Below, one piece after another: positions 1-9,154 of a DNA stretch of 57,984 nt; within the stretch, counting starts at the first letter, position 1; each line of letters begins with the position of its first letter. The stretch is taken from positions 1 to 57,984 of the forward strand of contig JAGCYC010000092.1 in the NCBI GenBank assembly GCA_017961015.1, read 5' to 3'. This stretch comes from Bacteroidales bacterium. GTDB lineage: Bacteria > Bacteroidota > Bacteroidia > Bacteroidales > UBA932. Made by a program: the position numbers and the translations under genes. The notes under the pieces were generated by a model. The model was not told the origin of the DNA and ran no database searches. It saw nothing but the letters and a program-made list of their open reading frames with translations.

Positions 1-864
1 ACGGGCGATTTCGGCATCACGCTCGCTCTGGTATGCCTCCTGGAGGGCCTTTGCGGCCTGCACCTTTTCGGCGGCGACGGCGATACGGTCGGCCTCGGCG
101 GTCTTCTGACGGCGCAGCGCGTCGGAGTTGGCGATTTCGATCTTGGCATTGTTCTCACCCTTGACGGCATCGGCATCGGCTGCGGCGACGTTCACGCGGG
201 TGTCCTTATCGGCATTTGCCTTACCGGTTTCACCGTAACGGTTCTGCTCGGCAACGCTCTTCTTGGCATCGTTGATAGCCTTGGCGGCGGCTTCCTTACC
301 GAGGGCCTCGATATAGCCGGACTCGTCACGGATATCGGTGACGTTCACGTTGATGAGCTTAAGGCCGATCTTGCGGAGCTCGGCCTCCACGTTTGCCGAT
401 ACGCTGGCCAGGAACTTATCCCTGTCGGCGTTGATTTCCTCGATGTCCATAGTGGCGATAACCAGACGGAGCTGGCCGAAGAGGATATCGGTGGCAATGC
501 TCTGGATGCTCTCGGGATTCAGGCCCAGAAGGCGCTCGGCGGCATTCGTCATTACCTCAGGCTCGGTGGATACACCCACGGTGAAACGGCAGGGCACATC
601 CACGCGGATGTTCTGCTTGGAAAGTGCATTGGTCAGGTTGCACTCGATGGAGATGGGCTTCAGGTCCAGGTAGGAATAATCCTGGAACACGGGCCAGATG
701 AAGGCGGCACCGCCGTGGATGCACTTGGCCGATGACTTGCGGCCGGTCTTACCGTAGATCACGAGGACCTTGTCGGAGGGGCAGCGGCGATAGCGCTTGA
801 GGATGGCGGTCAGCGTCACGAAAAGGACGGCGACCAGGATGAGGATCAGATAAATGCTGTTCAT
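1..864 (-). CDS. Flotillin-like SPFH-domain membrane protein (partial)
   Basis: The reverse-strand reading frame opens with an ATG at 864 and stays open to base 1, giving 288 residues with the C-terminus outside the window. It starts with one hydrophobic segment (NSIYLILILVAVLFVTLTAI), continues with an SPFH/band-7 domain (about residues 30-180, with 'GGAAFIWPVFQDYSYLDLKP') and passes into an Ala/Glu/Lys-rich coiled coil ('KTAEADRIAVAAEKVQAAKA'). This is the layout of flotillin/YqiK/FloA proteins, which scaffold membrane microdomains. It starts 3 bases after the stop of the NfeD-like gene, so the two are co-transcribed, as is usual for flotillin and NfeD partners. Family assignment is firm; cellular role is inferred. 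Confidence 0.85.
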   Translation of the reverse strand, partial: MNSIYLILILVAVLFVTLTAILKRYRRCPSDKVLVIYGKTGRKSSAKCIHGGAAFIWPVFQDYSYLDLKPISIECNLTNALSKQNIRVDVPCRFTVGVSTEPEVMTNAAERLLGLNPESIQSIATDILFGQLRLVIATMDIEEINADRDKFLASVSANVEAELRKIGLKLINVNVTDIRDESGYIEALGKEAAAKAINDAKKSVAEQNRYGETGKANADKDTRVNVAAADADAVKGENNAKIEIANSDALRRQKTAEADRIAVAAEKVQAAKALQEAYQSERDAEIAR

Positions 865-867
865 AAC

Positions 868-1476
868 TTATACGGTATAGGATGTTGTTTCTTCTACAAG
901 CAAGGTATTGGCGTTTACGGAGGAGACCACGCGGATGGGGGTTCCGGTCTTCAGGGGCTGTTCCGATTCGGTGACGGCGGCATACTCCCTCACGGCGCCG
1001 GCAATGGTAATCTGGACCTTGCCCTCACCGGAGCGCTGGGCGGGTATGGTGAGATAAACGGTTCCCTCGCAGCCCACTGCGTCGGTCTGCACGTGGATGG
1101 TTCCGCTCTGCTGCATACTGGACAGCCATCTGAAGAGCCACATCACCAGGGCCACCAGCAATACGCCTACTGCCACGCTCACGAGGATGAGCAGCCAGGT
1201 TGCGCCTATGCTTCCCCTCAGCAGGACCGTGCTCCAGCCGAAGCCCAGCAGGAAATTCACGAAATTGCGGAAAGTGTACAGGTTGGAACCGCCTTCGATA
1301 TTGGAAAGGTCGGCCCCGTCCATCGATGTATCCACATCCACGTCGAAGTCCGTGTCGGCATCGGCACCGAGGAAGGTGAGGATGCTCTGAATCACAAATG
1401 TGAGAGTCGCAGCGAGGGTTATTCCCCACATAATTTTCATAAAGAGGCTGAGTCCAGCCCACCAACTTGCGATCAT
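868..1476 (-). CDS. NfeD/YqiJ-like membrane protein, flotillin partner
   Basis: A 202-residue protein. It has a hydrophobic N-terminus ('FMKIMWGITLAATLTFVIQS'), an acidic Asp-rich loop (about residues 38-55), two further membrane segments (about 73-115) and a soluble C-terminal part (about 125-200) consistent with the OB-fold of NfeD-like proteins. NfeD proteins sit beside flotillins and are thought to assist their membrane-domain assembly. The gene lies directly upstream of the flotillin-like gene on the same strand with a 3-base gap, and a Bacteroidetes promoter precedes it. No serine-protease (ClpP-like) domain is present, so it belongs to the short NfeD type. Calling it NfeD-like rests on context plus the C-terminal pattern. 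Confidence 0.7.
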   Translation of the reverse strand: MIASWWAGLSLFMKIMWGITLAATLTFVIQSILTFLGADADTDFDVDVDTSMDGADLSNIEGGSNLYTFRNFVNFLLGFGWSTVLLRGSIGATWLLILVSVAVGVLLVALVMWLFRWLSSMQQSGTIHVQTDAVGCEGTVYLTIPAQRSGEGKVQITIAGAVREYAAVTESEQPLKTGTPIRVVSSVNANTLLVEETTSYTV

Positions 1477-1503
1477 AGCAGATAGATTTTAGTTTGTTTT
1501 GTG

Positions 1504-1533
1504 CAAATATAATAAATATTTATTGAAAAACAA
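1504..1533 (-). promoter_or_regulatory. Promoter of the NfeD-flotillin operon
   Basis: On the reverse strand a TTG (1531-1533) lies 19 bases before TATATTTG (1504-1511), matching the Bacteroidetes -33/-7 consensus. It points towards the start codon at 1476. Confidence 0.6.
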
Positions 1534-1557
1534 TAATTTTTTAAAAAATTTTTTCAT

Positions 1558-1565
1558 TATCTTTG
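1558..1565 (+). promoter_or_regulatory. -7 box (TATCTTTG) of the M16 peptidase gene
   Basis: TATCTTTG fits TAnnTTTG and lies 18 bases before the ATG at 1584. No TTG is seen at the usual 19-20 base distance upstream, because the region is almost pure A/T. The -33 element is therefore weak or absent. Confidence 0.45.
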
Positions 1566-1583
1566 TACCATATTTATATAGGA

Positions 1584-4469
1584 ATGAAAAAGTTTATCCT
1601 CTTCGCAGTTTTCTGCCTTTTCCTGGCAGGCTGCACCACTCCCTACTCCAAGGTGGAAGGCGATCCCCTTGACGCCCGCATCTACACACTTGACAACGGT
1701 CTCAGGGTCTATCTGAGCGTAAACAAGGACGAACCCCGCATCCAGACTTTCATAGCCGTCCGCGTAGGCGGCAAGGACGATCCGGCCGACAATACCGGTC
1801 TTGCCCACTACCTGGAGCATATGATGTTCAAGGGCACGCAGCTCTTCGGAACCCGCGACTACGGGGCCGAAAAGCCTATGCTGGACCAGATAGACTCGCT
1901 CTTCGAGATCTACCGCTGCCTGAACGACCCCGCCGAAAGGGCCGCCTGCTACAGCCTGATAGACTCGATCAGCTACGAAGCCTCCAAGCTTGCCATTCCC
2001 AACGAGTACGACAAGCTAATGTCCATCATAGGATCCGAGGGCTCCAATGCCTTCACCTCCAACGACGTCACCTGCTATGTGGAGGAAATCCCCTCCAACC
2101 GCATAGAAGACTGGGCGAAGATAGAGGCCGACCGCTTTATGAACTGCGTATTCCGCGGTTTCCACACCGAGCTGGAAGCGGTATACGAGGAGAAGAATAT
2201 GAGCCTCACCAGTGACGATGAAAAGGCCCTGGATGCCATCGACGCTATGCTCTTCCCCAGCCATCCCTATGGCACCCAGACGGTTATCGGCACGCAGGAC
2301 CATCTCAAGAATCCTTCCCTGAGTGCCATCCGCTTCCAGAAAGACTGCTACTACGTTCCTAACAACGTGGCCATCTGTATGTCCGGAGACCTCAATCCCG
2401 AAAAGACCATCCGCATAATCAAGAAGCACTTCTCCGGCTGGAAGCCCAATCCCGGGCTTCCCGTACGCGAAAGCGTTCCGGTGGTATCGGCCCAGGGCAG
2501 TCCCGTACGCGACGTCTGGGGCAACGACGCCCAGTTCGCAATGCTGGGCTGGCGTACTCCGGGAGCTTCCGACACGGAATCGGAGATTTCCGAACTTGCC
2601 GGCGCCATCCTCTATAACGGCACTGCAGGTCTCATAGACCTTAACCTGGTACAGCGCCAGGCCATCCTGGATGCCGCAGCCTTCCCCTACAACAGGGCCG
2701 AAGGCGGCCTCTTCCTCCTGGAAGGTATGGCCAAGGAAGGCCAGTCTCTCTCCGAGGTAGCCTCCCTGCTCAGGCAGCAGGTTGCCAAACTCCGCGAGGG
2801 AGACTTCCCCGACGAGCTCCTTGAAGCCGCAAAGGCCAACTGGAAACTCGGATATATGAATTCGCTCACCGGCAACCGTTCCCGCGCCAACTTCTTCCTG
2901 GACGCCTTCGTAAACGGACAGGACTGGGAAACGGCCTGCGGAAAAGCCGCCAGGATCGAAGCAGTAAGCAAGGACGACATCGTCGCCTGGGCCGGGAAAT
3001 ACCTGGCCGATGAAAGCTGCGCCACCGTCTACAAACACGAGGGCGAAGATCCCGACATCAAGAAGATAGAGGCGCCCAAGATAACCCCCATCGTCACCAA
3101 CCGCGAATTCCAGAGCGACTTCCTCGCTTCGGTCGCCGCAAGCAAACCCCGCGAAATCAAACCCGTTTTCGTGAACTGGAACAAGGATATGTCGGTGGGT
3201 GAAGCCGGCGAGCTGGAACTCCTGTACAAGAAAAACGAGAAGAACGATATCGCCACCCTGATGTTCCGCTACGACAGGGGCTCCGACAACGATCCCCTGC
3301 TCCCCATTGCCGCCGGCTATCTGGAGTACCTCGGCTCGGACCGTATGAGCGCCGACGAGTATGCTTCCCGTATGTACCGCCTTGCCTGCAATGCCGATAT
3401 CAGGGTTGGCGGGAACACCACCGTCCTGTCCATCAGCGGCCTGGACGAAAACCTCGAGGAGGCCCTTTCCCTGATGGAGTATCAGCTGGACAACGTGGTC
3501 CCCGACGAGCTTATCCTCTCCGAGCTCAAGGCCGATATGCTCCGCGCCCGTGCCGATGCGATGAAGAACCAGCGCGCCTGCAGCAGCGCCCTGCAGACCT
3601 ATCTCACCTACGGACCAGAATATGTCGCAGCAAAGACTCTCAAGAACGTGGAGGTGAAGGCCCTGGAATCGGCCGATATCCTGGATGCCATCCAGTCGCT
3701 GCTGGCCTGCAGCCATACGGTGCTCTACTATGGCCCCGCCACGGAGGAGGAAGTGGTGGACAGGCTTGAAAGGGTACACCAGTGCGAAGGTCTCCTTCCG
3801 CTCGAAAAGACTCATCCCGAAAAACTTCTCACTCCCAGTCCCCGCGTGCTGGTAGCCCACTACGACGCCCGTCAGTTCAACTACGTCCAGTACTCCGACC
3901 GCGGCGAGAAACTGGATCTTTCCCAGGACCCCGAGACCGAACTTTTCAACGAATACTACGGCGGAGGAATGAATGCCATTGTCTTCCAGGAGATGCGTGA
4001 ATCCCGCGCCCTGGCCTACGGTGCCGGCGCCTGGCTGAGCGGTCCCGCCTTCAAGGACGACAGCTACTCCTTCCGTGCCTACATAGCCTCGCAGAACGAC
4101 AAGCTCCAGAAAGCCGTCGAAGCCTTTGACGAGATTATCGAAACCCTTCCCCAGGCCCCCGAGAACCTGGAAATCGCCAAGGCGGCCCTGCTCGGGAAGC
4201 TCCGCACACAGAGGACCATCGGCCCGGCTGTGCTCCAGAGTTACCTGAATGCGCGCGAACTGGGAATCTCCGAACCCCGTGAGAAGCTGGTCTTCGAAAA
4301 ACTCTCTTCACTTGATATGGACGACCTTGTCGCAACTCACGAGCGTTGGATCAAGGGACGCAGTTACTGGTATGCCATCCTGGGAGACACCAAGGACCTC
4401 GATATGGAATTCCTAAAGACTCTCGGACCGGTGGAACAGCTTCCCCTTGAAGAGGTTTTCGGTTATTGA
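1584..4469 (+). CDS. M16 family zinc metallopeptidase, lipoprotein
   Basis: A 961-residue secreted peptidase of the pitrilysin/insulinase clan. I chose the ATG at 1584, because the frame is open back to a TTG at 1563 but the signal peptide begins at 'MKKFILFAVFCLFLAGC', a lipobox with Cys17. The inverted zinc motif HxxEH is visible as HYLEH (residues 75-79), and the distal glutamate lies in 'ELEAVYEEKNM' (about 196-206), after an insertion. The protein has two halves, as in full-length M16 enzymes: an N-terminal catalytic half and a C-terminal half without the zinc motif. It is likely anchored to the outer membrane or periplasmic face and degrades peptides. It stands alone between the flotillin operon and the OmpA gene. 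Confidence 0.88.
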   Translation: MKKFILFAVFCLFLAGCTTPYSKVEGDPLDARIYTLDNGLRVYLSVNKDEPRIQTFIAVRVGGKDDPADNTGLAHYLEHMMFKGTQLFGTRDYGAEKPMLDQIDSLFEIYRCLNDPAERAACYSLIDSISYEASKLAIPNEYDKLMSIIGSEGSNAFTSNDVTCYVEEIPSNRIEDWAKIEADRFMNCVFRGFHTELEAVYEEKNMSLTSDDEKALDAIDAMLFPSHPYGTQTVIGTQDHLKNPSLSAIRFQKDCYYVPNNVAICMSGDLNPEKTIRIIKKHFSGWKPNPGLPVRESVPVVSAQGSPVRDVWGNDAQFAMLGWRTPGASDTESEISELAGAILYNGTAGLIDLNLVQRQAILDAAAFPYNRAEGGLFLLEGMAKEGQSLSEVASLLRQQVAKLREGDFPDELLEAAKANWKLGYMNSLTGNRSRANFFLDAFVNGQDWETACGKAARIEAVSKDDIVAWAGKYLADESCATVYKHEGEDPDIKKIEAPKITPIVTNREFQSDFLASVAASKPREIKPVFVNWNKDMSVGEAGELELLYKKNEKNDIATLMFRYDRGSDNDPLLPIAAGYLEYLGSDRMSADEYASRMYRLACNADIRVGGNTTVLSISGLDENLEEALSLMEYQLDNVVPDELILSELKADMLRARADAMKNQRACSSALQTYLTYGPEYVAAKTLKNVEVKALESADILDAIQSLLACSHTVLYYGPATEEEVVDRLERVHQCEGLLPLEKTHPEKLLTPSPRVLVAHYDARQFNYVQYSDRGEKLDLSQDPETELFNEYYGGGMNAIVFQEMRESRALAYGAGAWLSGPAFKDDSYSFRAYIASQNDKLQKAVEAFDEIIETLPQAPENLEIAKAALLGKLRTQRTIGPAVLQSYLNARELGISEPREKLVFEKLSSLDMDDLVATHERWIKGRSYWYAILGDTKDLDMEFLKTLGPVEQLPLEEVFGY

Positions 4470-4473
4470 TCGT

Positions 4474-4503
4474 TTGACTTTTGTAAGGAAATAAATATAT
4501 TTG
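4474..4503 (+). promoter_or_regulatory. Promoter of the OmpA-family gene
   Basis: TTG (4474-4476) and TATATTTG (4496-4503) are separated by 19 bases, a near-ideal Bacteroidetes promoter. The start codon is 33 bases downstream. The -33 element lies just past the stop codon of the M16 gene, so the OmpA gene has its own promoter. Confidence 0.7.
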
Positions 4504-4535
4504 TAGACAGAAAATAACGCTAACCTTATACAGAT

Positions 4536-6290
4536 ATGAAGAAATTACTGCTTTCGGCTGCCGCGCTCCTGCTTTCCCTGGCAGCCTTTGCACAGAAAAA
4601 TGAGTATCTCCCGAAGGGTGAGTTTACCATCGATCTGTTCGGCGGCGCCACCACCCTGGCGAATTACAAGACAATCGACGGTTCCAACCCCTATGCCGGT
4701 CTGCCCGGAGTTTCCTCCATCGGCACTAATCTCCTGGATCCCGGCCGCCTGGGCGGAGGTCTCGGTTTCAGCTACATCCGTCATTTCAATGACTACTTCG
4801 GCCTGGTATTCGGCGTAAACGCAGCGCTCTACCGCGATTATGTCCAGAGCGATATCCTGTACGGCGGTAATATGTACGAGCTGAAGGTTATGAACAATAA
4901 CCGCGAAGTATATGCGTATGACGCCGAGTACTTCAGGATCAACAGTTTCAAGGAAGAGGCTATGCTCGGAGCCGTACAGATTCCCATTATGGCTCAGGTC
5001 AAGCTTCCCCTTGCCGACAGGGTTCACCTCTATCTGAATGTAGGTCCTACCATCGGCTTCAATGTGTACAGCAACTTCAAGCAGACGGCGGCTGCCAGTA
5101 CTGCACCCAATACTTCAGGCAGGGCTGTCGATGCCGGTATGTACGGCTTTACTTACGGATACTCCGATGGCAGTGCGCCTACTCCCTGGCAGTTCAACCA
5201 GTACATTCCCCAGCCCAATACAACCGAGAGTGTCTCAGACGGCGGACAGATACGTGACGTCGTCGCCGACAATATGCGTCGTCCGGCTCAGGCCGGTTTA
5301 TACGAGCAGGAACAGAGCGGCAAGCTGGAGACTTCCCTCATAAACCTTCAGCTCTCTGCCGAAGTCGGTTTCCGCTTTGCACTTTCACGCGCATTCGCTC
5401 TTTATCTGGGCGCATACTTCGATTATGGCCTCATCAACGGCCTCAAGAAAAATAACGGCATCCTGGACAATCCTGCCGCCCGCGAATACTACAGGAATAA
5501 CAGAGCTCCCGCAGAGAACAGCGGTATTCTGGGTATGGTAGGTGCTGCGGGAACTATTGTTCCTCAGGAACTCGTTAACAACGCCGTTACCTACTCCAGT
5601 TTGTTCAACGCACAGGCCGCTCCCGAGATTTCCGTCAACCCCGGATATTACGACCCTACAGCCGCTCCCAATGATGTCCATATTGAGGCCTCCCAGAATC
5701 CTTACCTTAAGAACGGAATCCACTCTGCAGGTATCAAGCTGCGCATGGCCTTCGGCAAAGCCGCTCCCAAGGCTCCCGTAGCCCCCCAGATCGTGTATGT
5801 GGACCGCGTGGTACGTGATACCGTTGTCCAGAACAACACCGTGGTGGTGCGTGATACCGTTACCAACACCGTGGTTGAAAAGGTTATCGAGCAGGTGATA
5901 GTACGCGACACCGTGACCATTATCAAGGAAGTTCCCGTAGAGATCCAGCAGACTATGGCCGAACTGTCCAACACTATGTTCGACTTTGACAAGTCCGTGA
6001 TCAAGGAAGCCGCCAAGGAACCTCTGAACAAGGTTGTGGTATGGCTGCTCGAGCACCCGAAGGTAAAGGTTGAGATTTCCGGCCACACCGACAACAGGGG
6101 TTCGGCCGCCTACAACCAGCGCCTGTCCGAAGCCCGCGCCAAGGCTGTCTACGACTACTTCGTATCGCAGGGCGTGGATAAGTTCCGTCTGGCCTATGCC
6201 GGCTATGGAATGGACAAGCCCATAGCCACCAACGACACCGACGAAGGCCGCCAGCAGAACCGCCGCGTGGAACTCAATATCGTTGACTAA
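4536..6290 (+). CDS. OmpA-family outer membrane porin with peptidoglycan-binding domain
   Basis: A 584-residue protein with a clear signal peptide ending 'LLLSLAAFAQ' (about residue 20). It has an N-terminal beta-barrel part (about 25-400), a linker rich in repeated 'VVRDTV'-type segments (about 425-475) and a C-terminal OmpA domain (about 478-584) with 'FDFDKSVI', 'ISGHTDNRGSAAYNQRLSEA' and the closing 'GRQQNRRVEL'. The OmpA domain binds the diaminopimelate peptide of peptidoglycan and ties the outer membrane to the wall. The 'VRDTV...VEKVIEQVIVRDTV' linker is typical of Bacteroidetes OmpA proteins. It is a single-gene unit with its own promoter. The barrel region is longer than in enterobacterial OmpA (about 350 residues total). 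Confidence 0.9.
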   Translation: MKKLLLSAAALLLSLAAFAQKNEYLPKGEFTIDLFGGATTLANYKTIDGSNPYAGLPGVSSIGTNLLDPGRLGGGLGFSYIRHFNDYFGLVFGVNAALYRDYVQSDILYGGNMYELKVMNNNREVYAYDAEYFRINSFKEEAMLGAVQIPIMAQVKLPLADRVHLYLNVGPTIGFNVYSNFKQTAAASTAPNTSGRAVDAGMYGFTYGYSDGSAPTPWQFNQYIPQPNTTESVSDGGQIRDVVADNMRRPAQAGLYEQEQSGKLETSLINLQLSAEVGFRFALSRAFALYLGAYFDYGLINGLKKNNGILDNPAAREYYRNNRAPAENSGILGMVGAAGTIVPQELVNNAVTYSSLFNAQAAPEISVNPGYYDPTAAPNDVHIEASQNPYLKNGIHSAGIKLRMAFGKAAPKAPVAPQIVYVDRVVRDTVVQNNTVVVRDTVTNTVVEKVIEQVIVRDTVTIIKEVPVEIQQTMAELSNTMFDFDKSVIKEAAKEPLNKVVVWLLEHPKVKVEISGHTDNRGSAAYNQRLSEARAKAVYDYFVSQGVDKFRLAYAGYGMDKPIATNDTDEGRQQNRRVELNIVD

Positions 6291-6300
6291 GTTGTCTTTG

Positions 6301-6348
6301 TCCGGGGGATTAGGCCCCCGGTTGTCGAAGACACGAGTGCACTAAAAA
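6301..6348 (+). repeat. 48-base direct repeat, copy 1
   Basis: It matches 6398-6445 with one mismatch (GTTGTCG versus GTAGTCG). It begins with a 7-bp hairpin (CCGGGGG, loop ATTAGG, CCCCCGG) and ends with GAGTGCACTAAAAA. Similarity continues more loosely past the end (AGCATCGCAAAAA versus AGCTTCGCAGAAAA). Confidence 0.85.
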
Positions 6349-6397
6349 AGCATCGCAAAAACTGCCTTGTCCGGAGGCCGAAGGCCGACCCAGGGGG

Positions 6398-6445
6398 TCC
6401 GGGGGATTAGGCCCCCGGTAGTCGAAGACACGAGTGCACTAAAAA
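6398..6445 (+). repeat. 48-base direct repeat, copy 2
   Basis: Second copy of the repeat at 6301-6348. Its last part (GAGTGCACTAAAAA) runs straight into the left arm of the tRNA-Lys terminator hairpin. The GAGTGCACT segment is the same sequence as the 3' end of the tRNA-Lys gene read on the opposite strand. Confidence 0.85.
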
Positions 6446-6473
6446 GCTTCGCAGAAAATCTGCGAAGCTTTTT
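6441..6473 (-). terminator. Rho-independent terminator after the tRNA-Lys genes
   Basis: A perfect 15-bp inverted repeat, AAAAAGCTTCGCAGA / TCTGCGAAGCTTTTT with an AAA loop. It has a T run on either strand, so it can stop transcription both from the OmpA gene (+) and from the tRNA genes (-). The pairing can extend, with one bulged base, to 6432-6483, taking in the 3' end of tRNA-Lys(CTT). Confidence 0.85.
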
Positions 6474-6476
6474 AAG

Positions 6477-6549
<73 letters not shown>

Positions 6550-6579
6550 TGGTATATGTCTTTGCGAAGACTCGCTTTG

Positions 6580-6652
6580 TGACTCGTTCGGGGCTCGAAC
6601 CCGAGACCCCAACATTAAAAGTGTTGTGCTCTACCAACTGAGCTAACGAGTC
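6580..6652 (-). tRNA. tRNA-Lys (anticodon TTT)
   Basis: Reverse strand: acceptor GACTCGT pairs with ACGAGTC, and the D arm is GCTCAGTTGGTAGAGC. The anticodon stem CAACA/TGTTG has loop CTTTTAA, giving anticodon TTT, and the T arm contains GGTTCGAGCC. The discriminator is A, with no encoded CCA. It is transcribed ahead of tRNA-Lys(CTT), 30 bases apart, so this one unit reads both lysine codons. Confidence 0.95.
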
Positions 6653-6680
6653 TTCCAACCTCGTTTTCTGAACGGGACTG

Positions 6681-6710
6681 CAAAGGTACGATTATTTTTG
6701 GAATCGGCAA
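6681..6710 (-). promoter_or_regulatory. Promoter of the tRNA-Lys pair
   Basis: On the reverse strand, TTG (6708-6710), a 19-base spacer and TACCTTTG (6681-6688). The -7 box lies about 28 bases before the 5' end of tRNA-Lys(TTT). Confidence 0.7.
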
Positions 6711-6752
6711 ATATTTTTTCAAAAAAAATTGAAGCAAGGCAAAACTCTCCGC

Positions 6753-7796
6753 TCAGGCGCCCAGTTCGCGTATCTGCTGCTCCTCAGAAAGCCGGCACAC
6801 AAGCACTCTGCCTTCACGGCGGGCGACCACATAGCCGTCCAGGCCTTCCAGGGCCAGCGGCTCGGGAGAAGGGGCGTGCACTATGCAGTTGCGGCAGTTG
6901 AGAAGCTTCACCATAGTTCCCACTACGGCATTGCCTTCAGCATCCAGGGGCAGCTGATCGCGGAGGGCGCTCCAGTTGCCAAGGTCCGACCAGCCCAGGT
7001 CCTGGGCTATCAGCCTGATGTTATCGGCCTTCTCCATCACCGCGTAATCGATGGAGATCTTCTCGCACTGGGGGAAGATGCGGCGGAGTTCCGCCTGCTC
7101 CCTGTCGGTGAACAGGGACGGGGCCAGGGCATCCATCAGGGAGGCTATCTGGGGCGCATAGCTGCGGATTGCCGAAATGATGGTGGAGACATTCCAGACG
7201 AATATGCCCGCGTTCCAGAAATAGCGTCCGCTGCTCAGATATTCCTTTGCAAGTTCCAGGGAGGGCTTCTCGTGGAAAGCCTTCACCTCCGTAAGTTCTC
7301 CGAGCACGGGTTTATCGGCTACCTGGATATAGCCATAGGCGGTTTCAGGCCTGGTGGGAGCTATCCCTACCGTCACGATGGCACTGCTCTTTGCCGTGCA
7401 CTGCAGTGCGCTGGAGATGAGGGATGCGAAAGCATCTGTCCTTGCTACTATGGCATCGGCAGGACTCACCACTATATTGGCTTCGGGGTCTTTTTTCGAG
7501 ATTTTCCAGCTGGCGTAGGCGATGCAGGGGGCGGTGTTACGGCCGATAGGCTCGGCCAGGATCTGGGACGGCGGCACCAGGGGCAGCTGTTCCCTTACTA
7601 TGGACACGTAACGCTCCGACGTTACCACCCAGATATTCTCCGGCGGGCAGACGGAGGCGAAGCGGTCCACCGTAAGCTGGATGAGCGTACGGCCGCAGCC
7701 TGTGAGATCGATGAACTGTTTGGGCAGTTCCGGCGTGGAAACGGGCCAAAGGCGGCTTCCTACCCCTCCTGCCATTATGACGAGGTGCGTATTCAT
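6753..7796 (-). CDS. manC: Mannose-1-phosphate guanylyltransferase
   Basis: A 347-residue cytoplasmic nucleotidyltransferase that makes GDP-mannose from mannose-1-phosphate and GTP. GDP-mannose is the donor for mannose and fucose in surface glycans. The nucleotide-binding signature is at the very N-terminus ('[15 protein letters not shown]', with PKQF following at about residues 25-28). Other family segments are 'VVTSERY', '[15 protein letters not shown]' and 'YGYIQ', followed by 'FHEKP' and '[10 protein letters not shown]'. It lacks the C-terminal cupin (phosphomannose isomerase) domain, so it is the short monofunctional type usual in Bacteroidetes. It is transcribed alone, divergently from tyrS and towards the tRNA-Lys promoter. 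Confidence 0.93.
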   Translation of the reverse strand: MNTHLVIMAGGVGSRLWPVSTPELPKQFIDLTGCGRTLIQLTVDRFASVCPPENIWVVTSERYVSIVREQLPLVPPSQILAEPIGRNTAPCIAYASWKISKKDPEANIVVSPADAIVARTDAFASLISSALQCTAKSSAIVTVGIAPTRPETAYGYIQVADKPVLGELTEVKAFHEKPSLELAKEYLSSGRYFWNAGIFVWNVSTIISAIRSYAPQIASLMDALAPSLFTDREQAELRRIFPQCEKISIDYAVMEKADNIRLIAQDLGWSDLGNWSALRDQLPLDAEGNAVVGTMVKLLNCRNCIVHAPSPEPLALEGLDGYVVARREGRVLVCRLSEEQQIRELGA

Positions 7797-7836
7797 CTTG
7801 CAATGGGTTTGACAGACGAAGATACAAATTTTTTCG

Positions 7837-7844
7837 TACCTTTG
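7837..7844 (+). promoter_or_regulatory. -7 box (TACCTTTG) of the tyrS operon
   Basis: TACCTTTG lies 20 bases before the tyrS ATG. The nearest upstream TTG (7809-7811) is 25 bases away, further than the usual 19-20, so only the -7 element is convincing. Confidence 0.5.
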
Positions 7845-7864
7845 TATGTTTATACAAAAAGAGC

Positions 7865-9151
7865 ATGAAAAATTTTGTCCAAGAGCTAAGATGGAGAGGC
7901 ATGATCCAGGATATTATGCCCGGAACGGAAGAGAAACTTATGGAAGGTCCCCAGGCAGCCTATGTGGGCATTGACCCCACTGCCGATTCCCTCCATATCG
8001 GCCACCTGGTAAGTGTAATGATTCTCAAGCACTTTCAGAACTGCGGGCATAAGCCGTACGCCCTCGTCGGCGGCGCTACCGGAATGATCGGCGACCCTTC
8101 TATGAAAAGTGCGGAGCGCAATCTCCTGGACGAACAGACCTTGAATCACAATGTTGCCTGCCTGAAGGCACAGCTCTCGCGTTTCCTGGACTTTGAATCC
8201 GACGCTCCCAACAAGGCCGAGCTGGTGAACAACTACGACTGGATGAAGGACTACAGTTTCATCAACTTCATCCGTGACATCGGCAAGCACATCACCGTAA
8301 ACTATATGATGGCAAAGGACAGCGTAAAAAAGCGCCTGTCCCGCGACAGTTCCGAAGGTATGTCCTTTACCGAATTCAGCTACCAGCTGATGCAGGGCTA
8401 CGATTTTTACTGGCTGTGGAAGCACAAGGGCTGCGTGCTGCAGCTGGGCGGAAGCGACCAGTGGGGCAACATCACCACAGGAAGCGAGCTCATCCGCCGT
8501 ATGGACGGCGGCGAAGCCTTCGCCCTCACCTGCCCCCTTATCCGCAAGGCCGACGGCACCAAGTTCGGCAAAACCGAAAAGGGTAACATCTGGCTGGATC
8601 CCGAGCGCACCTCCCCCTACGAGTTCTACCAGTTCTGGCTGAATGTGGCCGATAATGACGCCGAATCCTACATAAAGATCTTCACCCTGCTTGACCAGAA
8701 GACCATTGAAGACCTTATCGCACGCCACCGCGAGAATCCCGGTGCCCGCGAACTGCAGCAGGTACTTGCCCGCGAGGTCACCGTAATGTGCCACGGGCAG
8801 GAAGCCTACGACAAGGCGGTATCGGCCTCGAGGATGCTCTTCGGCGGAAATTCCGAGGATTTGAAAAAGCTGGATGAACGCACCTTCCTCGCCGTTTTTG
8901 CCGATGTCCCTTCCTTCACCGTATCCCGCAGCGAGCTCCCTTGCCCCGTGCTCGACCTGCTCGCCGTGAAGACCTCCATCCTTCCCTCCAAGGGCGAGGC
9001 CAGGAAGATGGTACAGGGCGGCGGAATCTCCATCAACAAGGACAAGGTCACCGACATAAACGCCACGGTAAGCGAGCAGGACATAGTGAACGGACACTAT
9101 ATCCTGGCCCAGAAGGGTAAGAAGAACTACTTTATCATCAACATTGCCTGA
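7865..9151 (+). CDS. tyrS: Tyrosyl-tRNA synthetase
   Basis: A 428-residue class I aminoacyl-tRNA synthetase that charges tRNA-Tyr. The HIGH motif appears intact as '[11 protein letters not shown]' (about residues 42-52) and the KMSKS equivalent as 'KFGKT' (about 235-239). The tyrosine-binding segment is 'YQLMQGYDF', followed by '[10 protein letters not shown]'. The C-terminus (about 355-425, '[20 protein letters not shown]') is an S4 RNA-binding domain. Length and order fit the bacterial TyrRS family. It starts the + strand run tyrS-rbfA-lolC/E-FecCD-ATPase, with only 3 bases before rbfA. Confidence 0.97.
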   Translation: MKNFVQELRWRGMIQDIMPGTEEKLMEGPQAAYVGIDPTADSLHIGHLVSVMILKHFQNCGHKPYALVGGATGMIGDPSMKSAERNLLDEQTLNHNVACLKAQLSRFLDFESDAPNKAELVNNYDWMKDYSFINFIRDIGKHITVNYMMAKDSVKKRLSRDSSEGMSFTEFSYQLMQGYDFYWLWKHKGCVLQLGGSDQWGNITTGSELIRRMDGGEAFALTCPLIRKADGTKFGKTEKGNIWLDPERTSPYEFYQFWLNVADNDAESYIKIFTLLDQKTIEDLIARHRENPGARELQQVLAREVTVMCHGQEAYDKAVSASRMLFGGNSEDLKKLDERTFLAVFADVPSFTVSRSELPCPVLDLLAVKTSILPSKGEARKMVQGGGISINKDKVTDINATVSEQDIVNGHYILAQKGKKNYFIINIA

Positions 9152-9154
9152 GTT

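Noticed and set aside
2016..3860. 614-codon antisense frame inside the M16 peptidase gene
   Set aside because: It lies opposite a clearly recognised family gene. Long antisense frames arise here from GC-biased third positions; there is no signal, motif or promoter.
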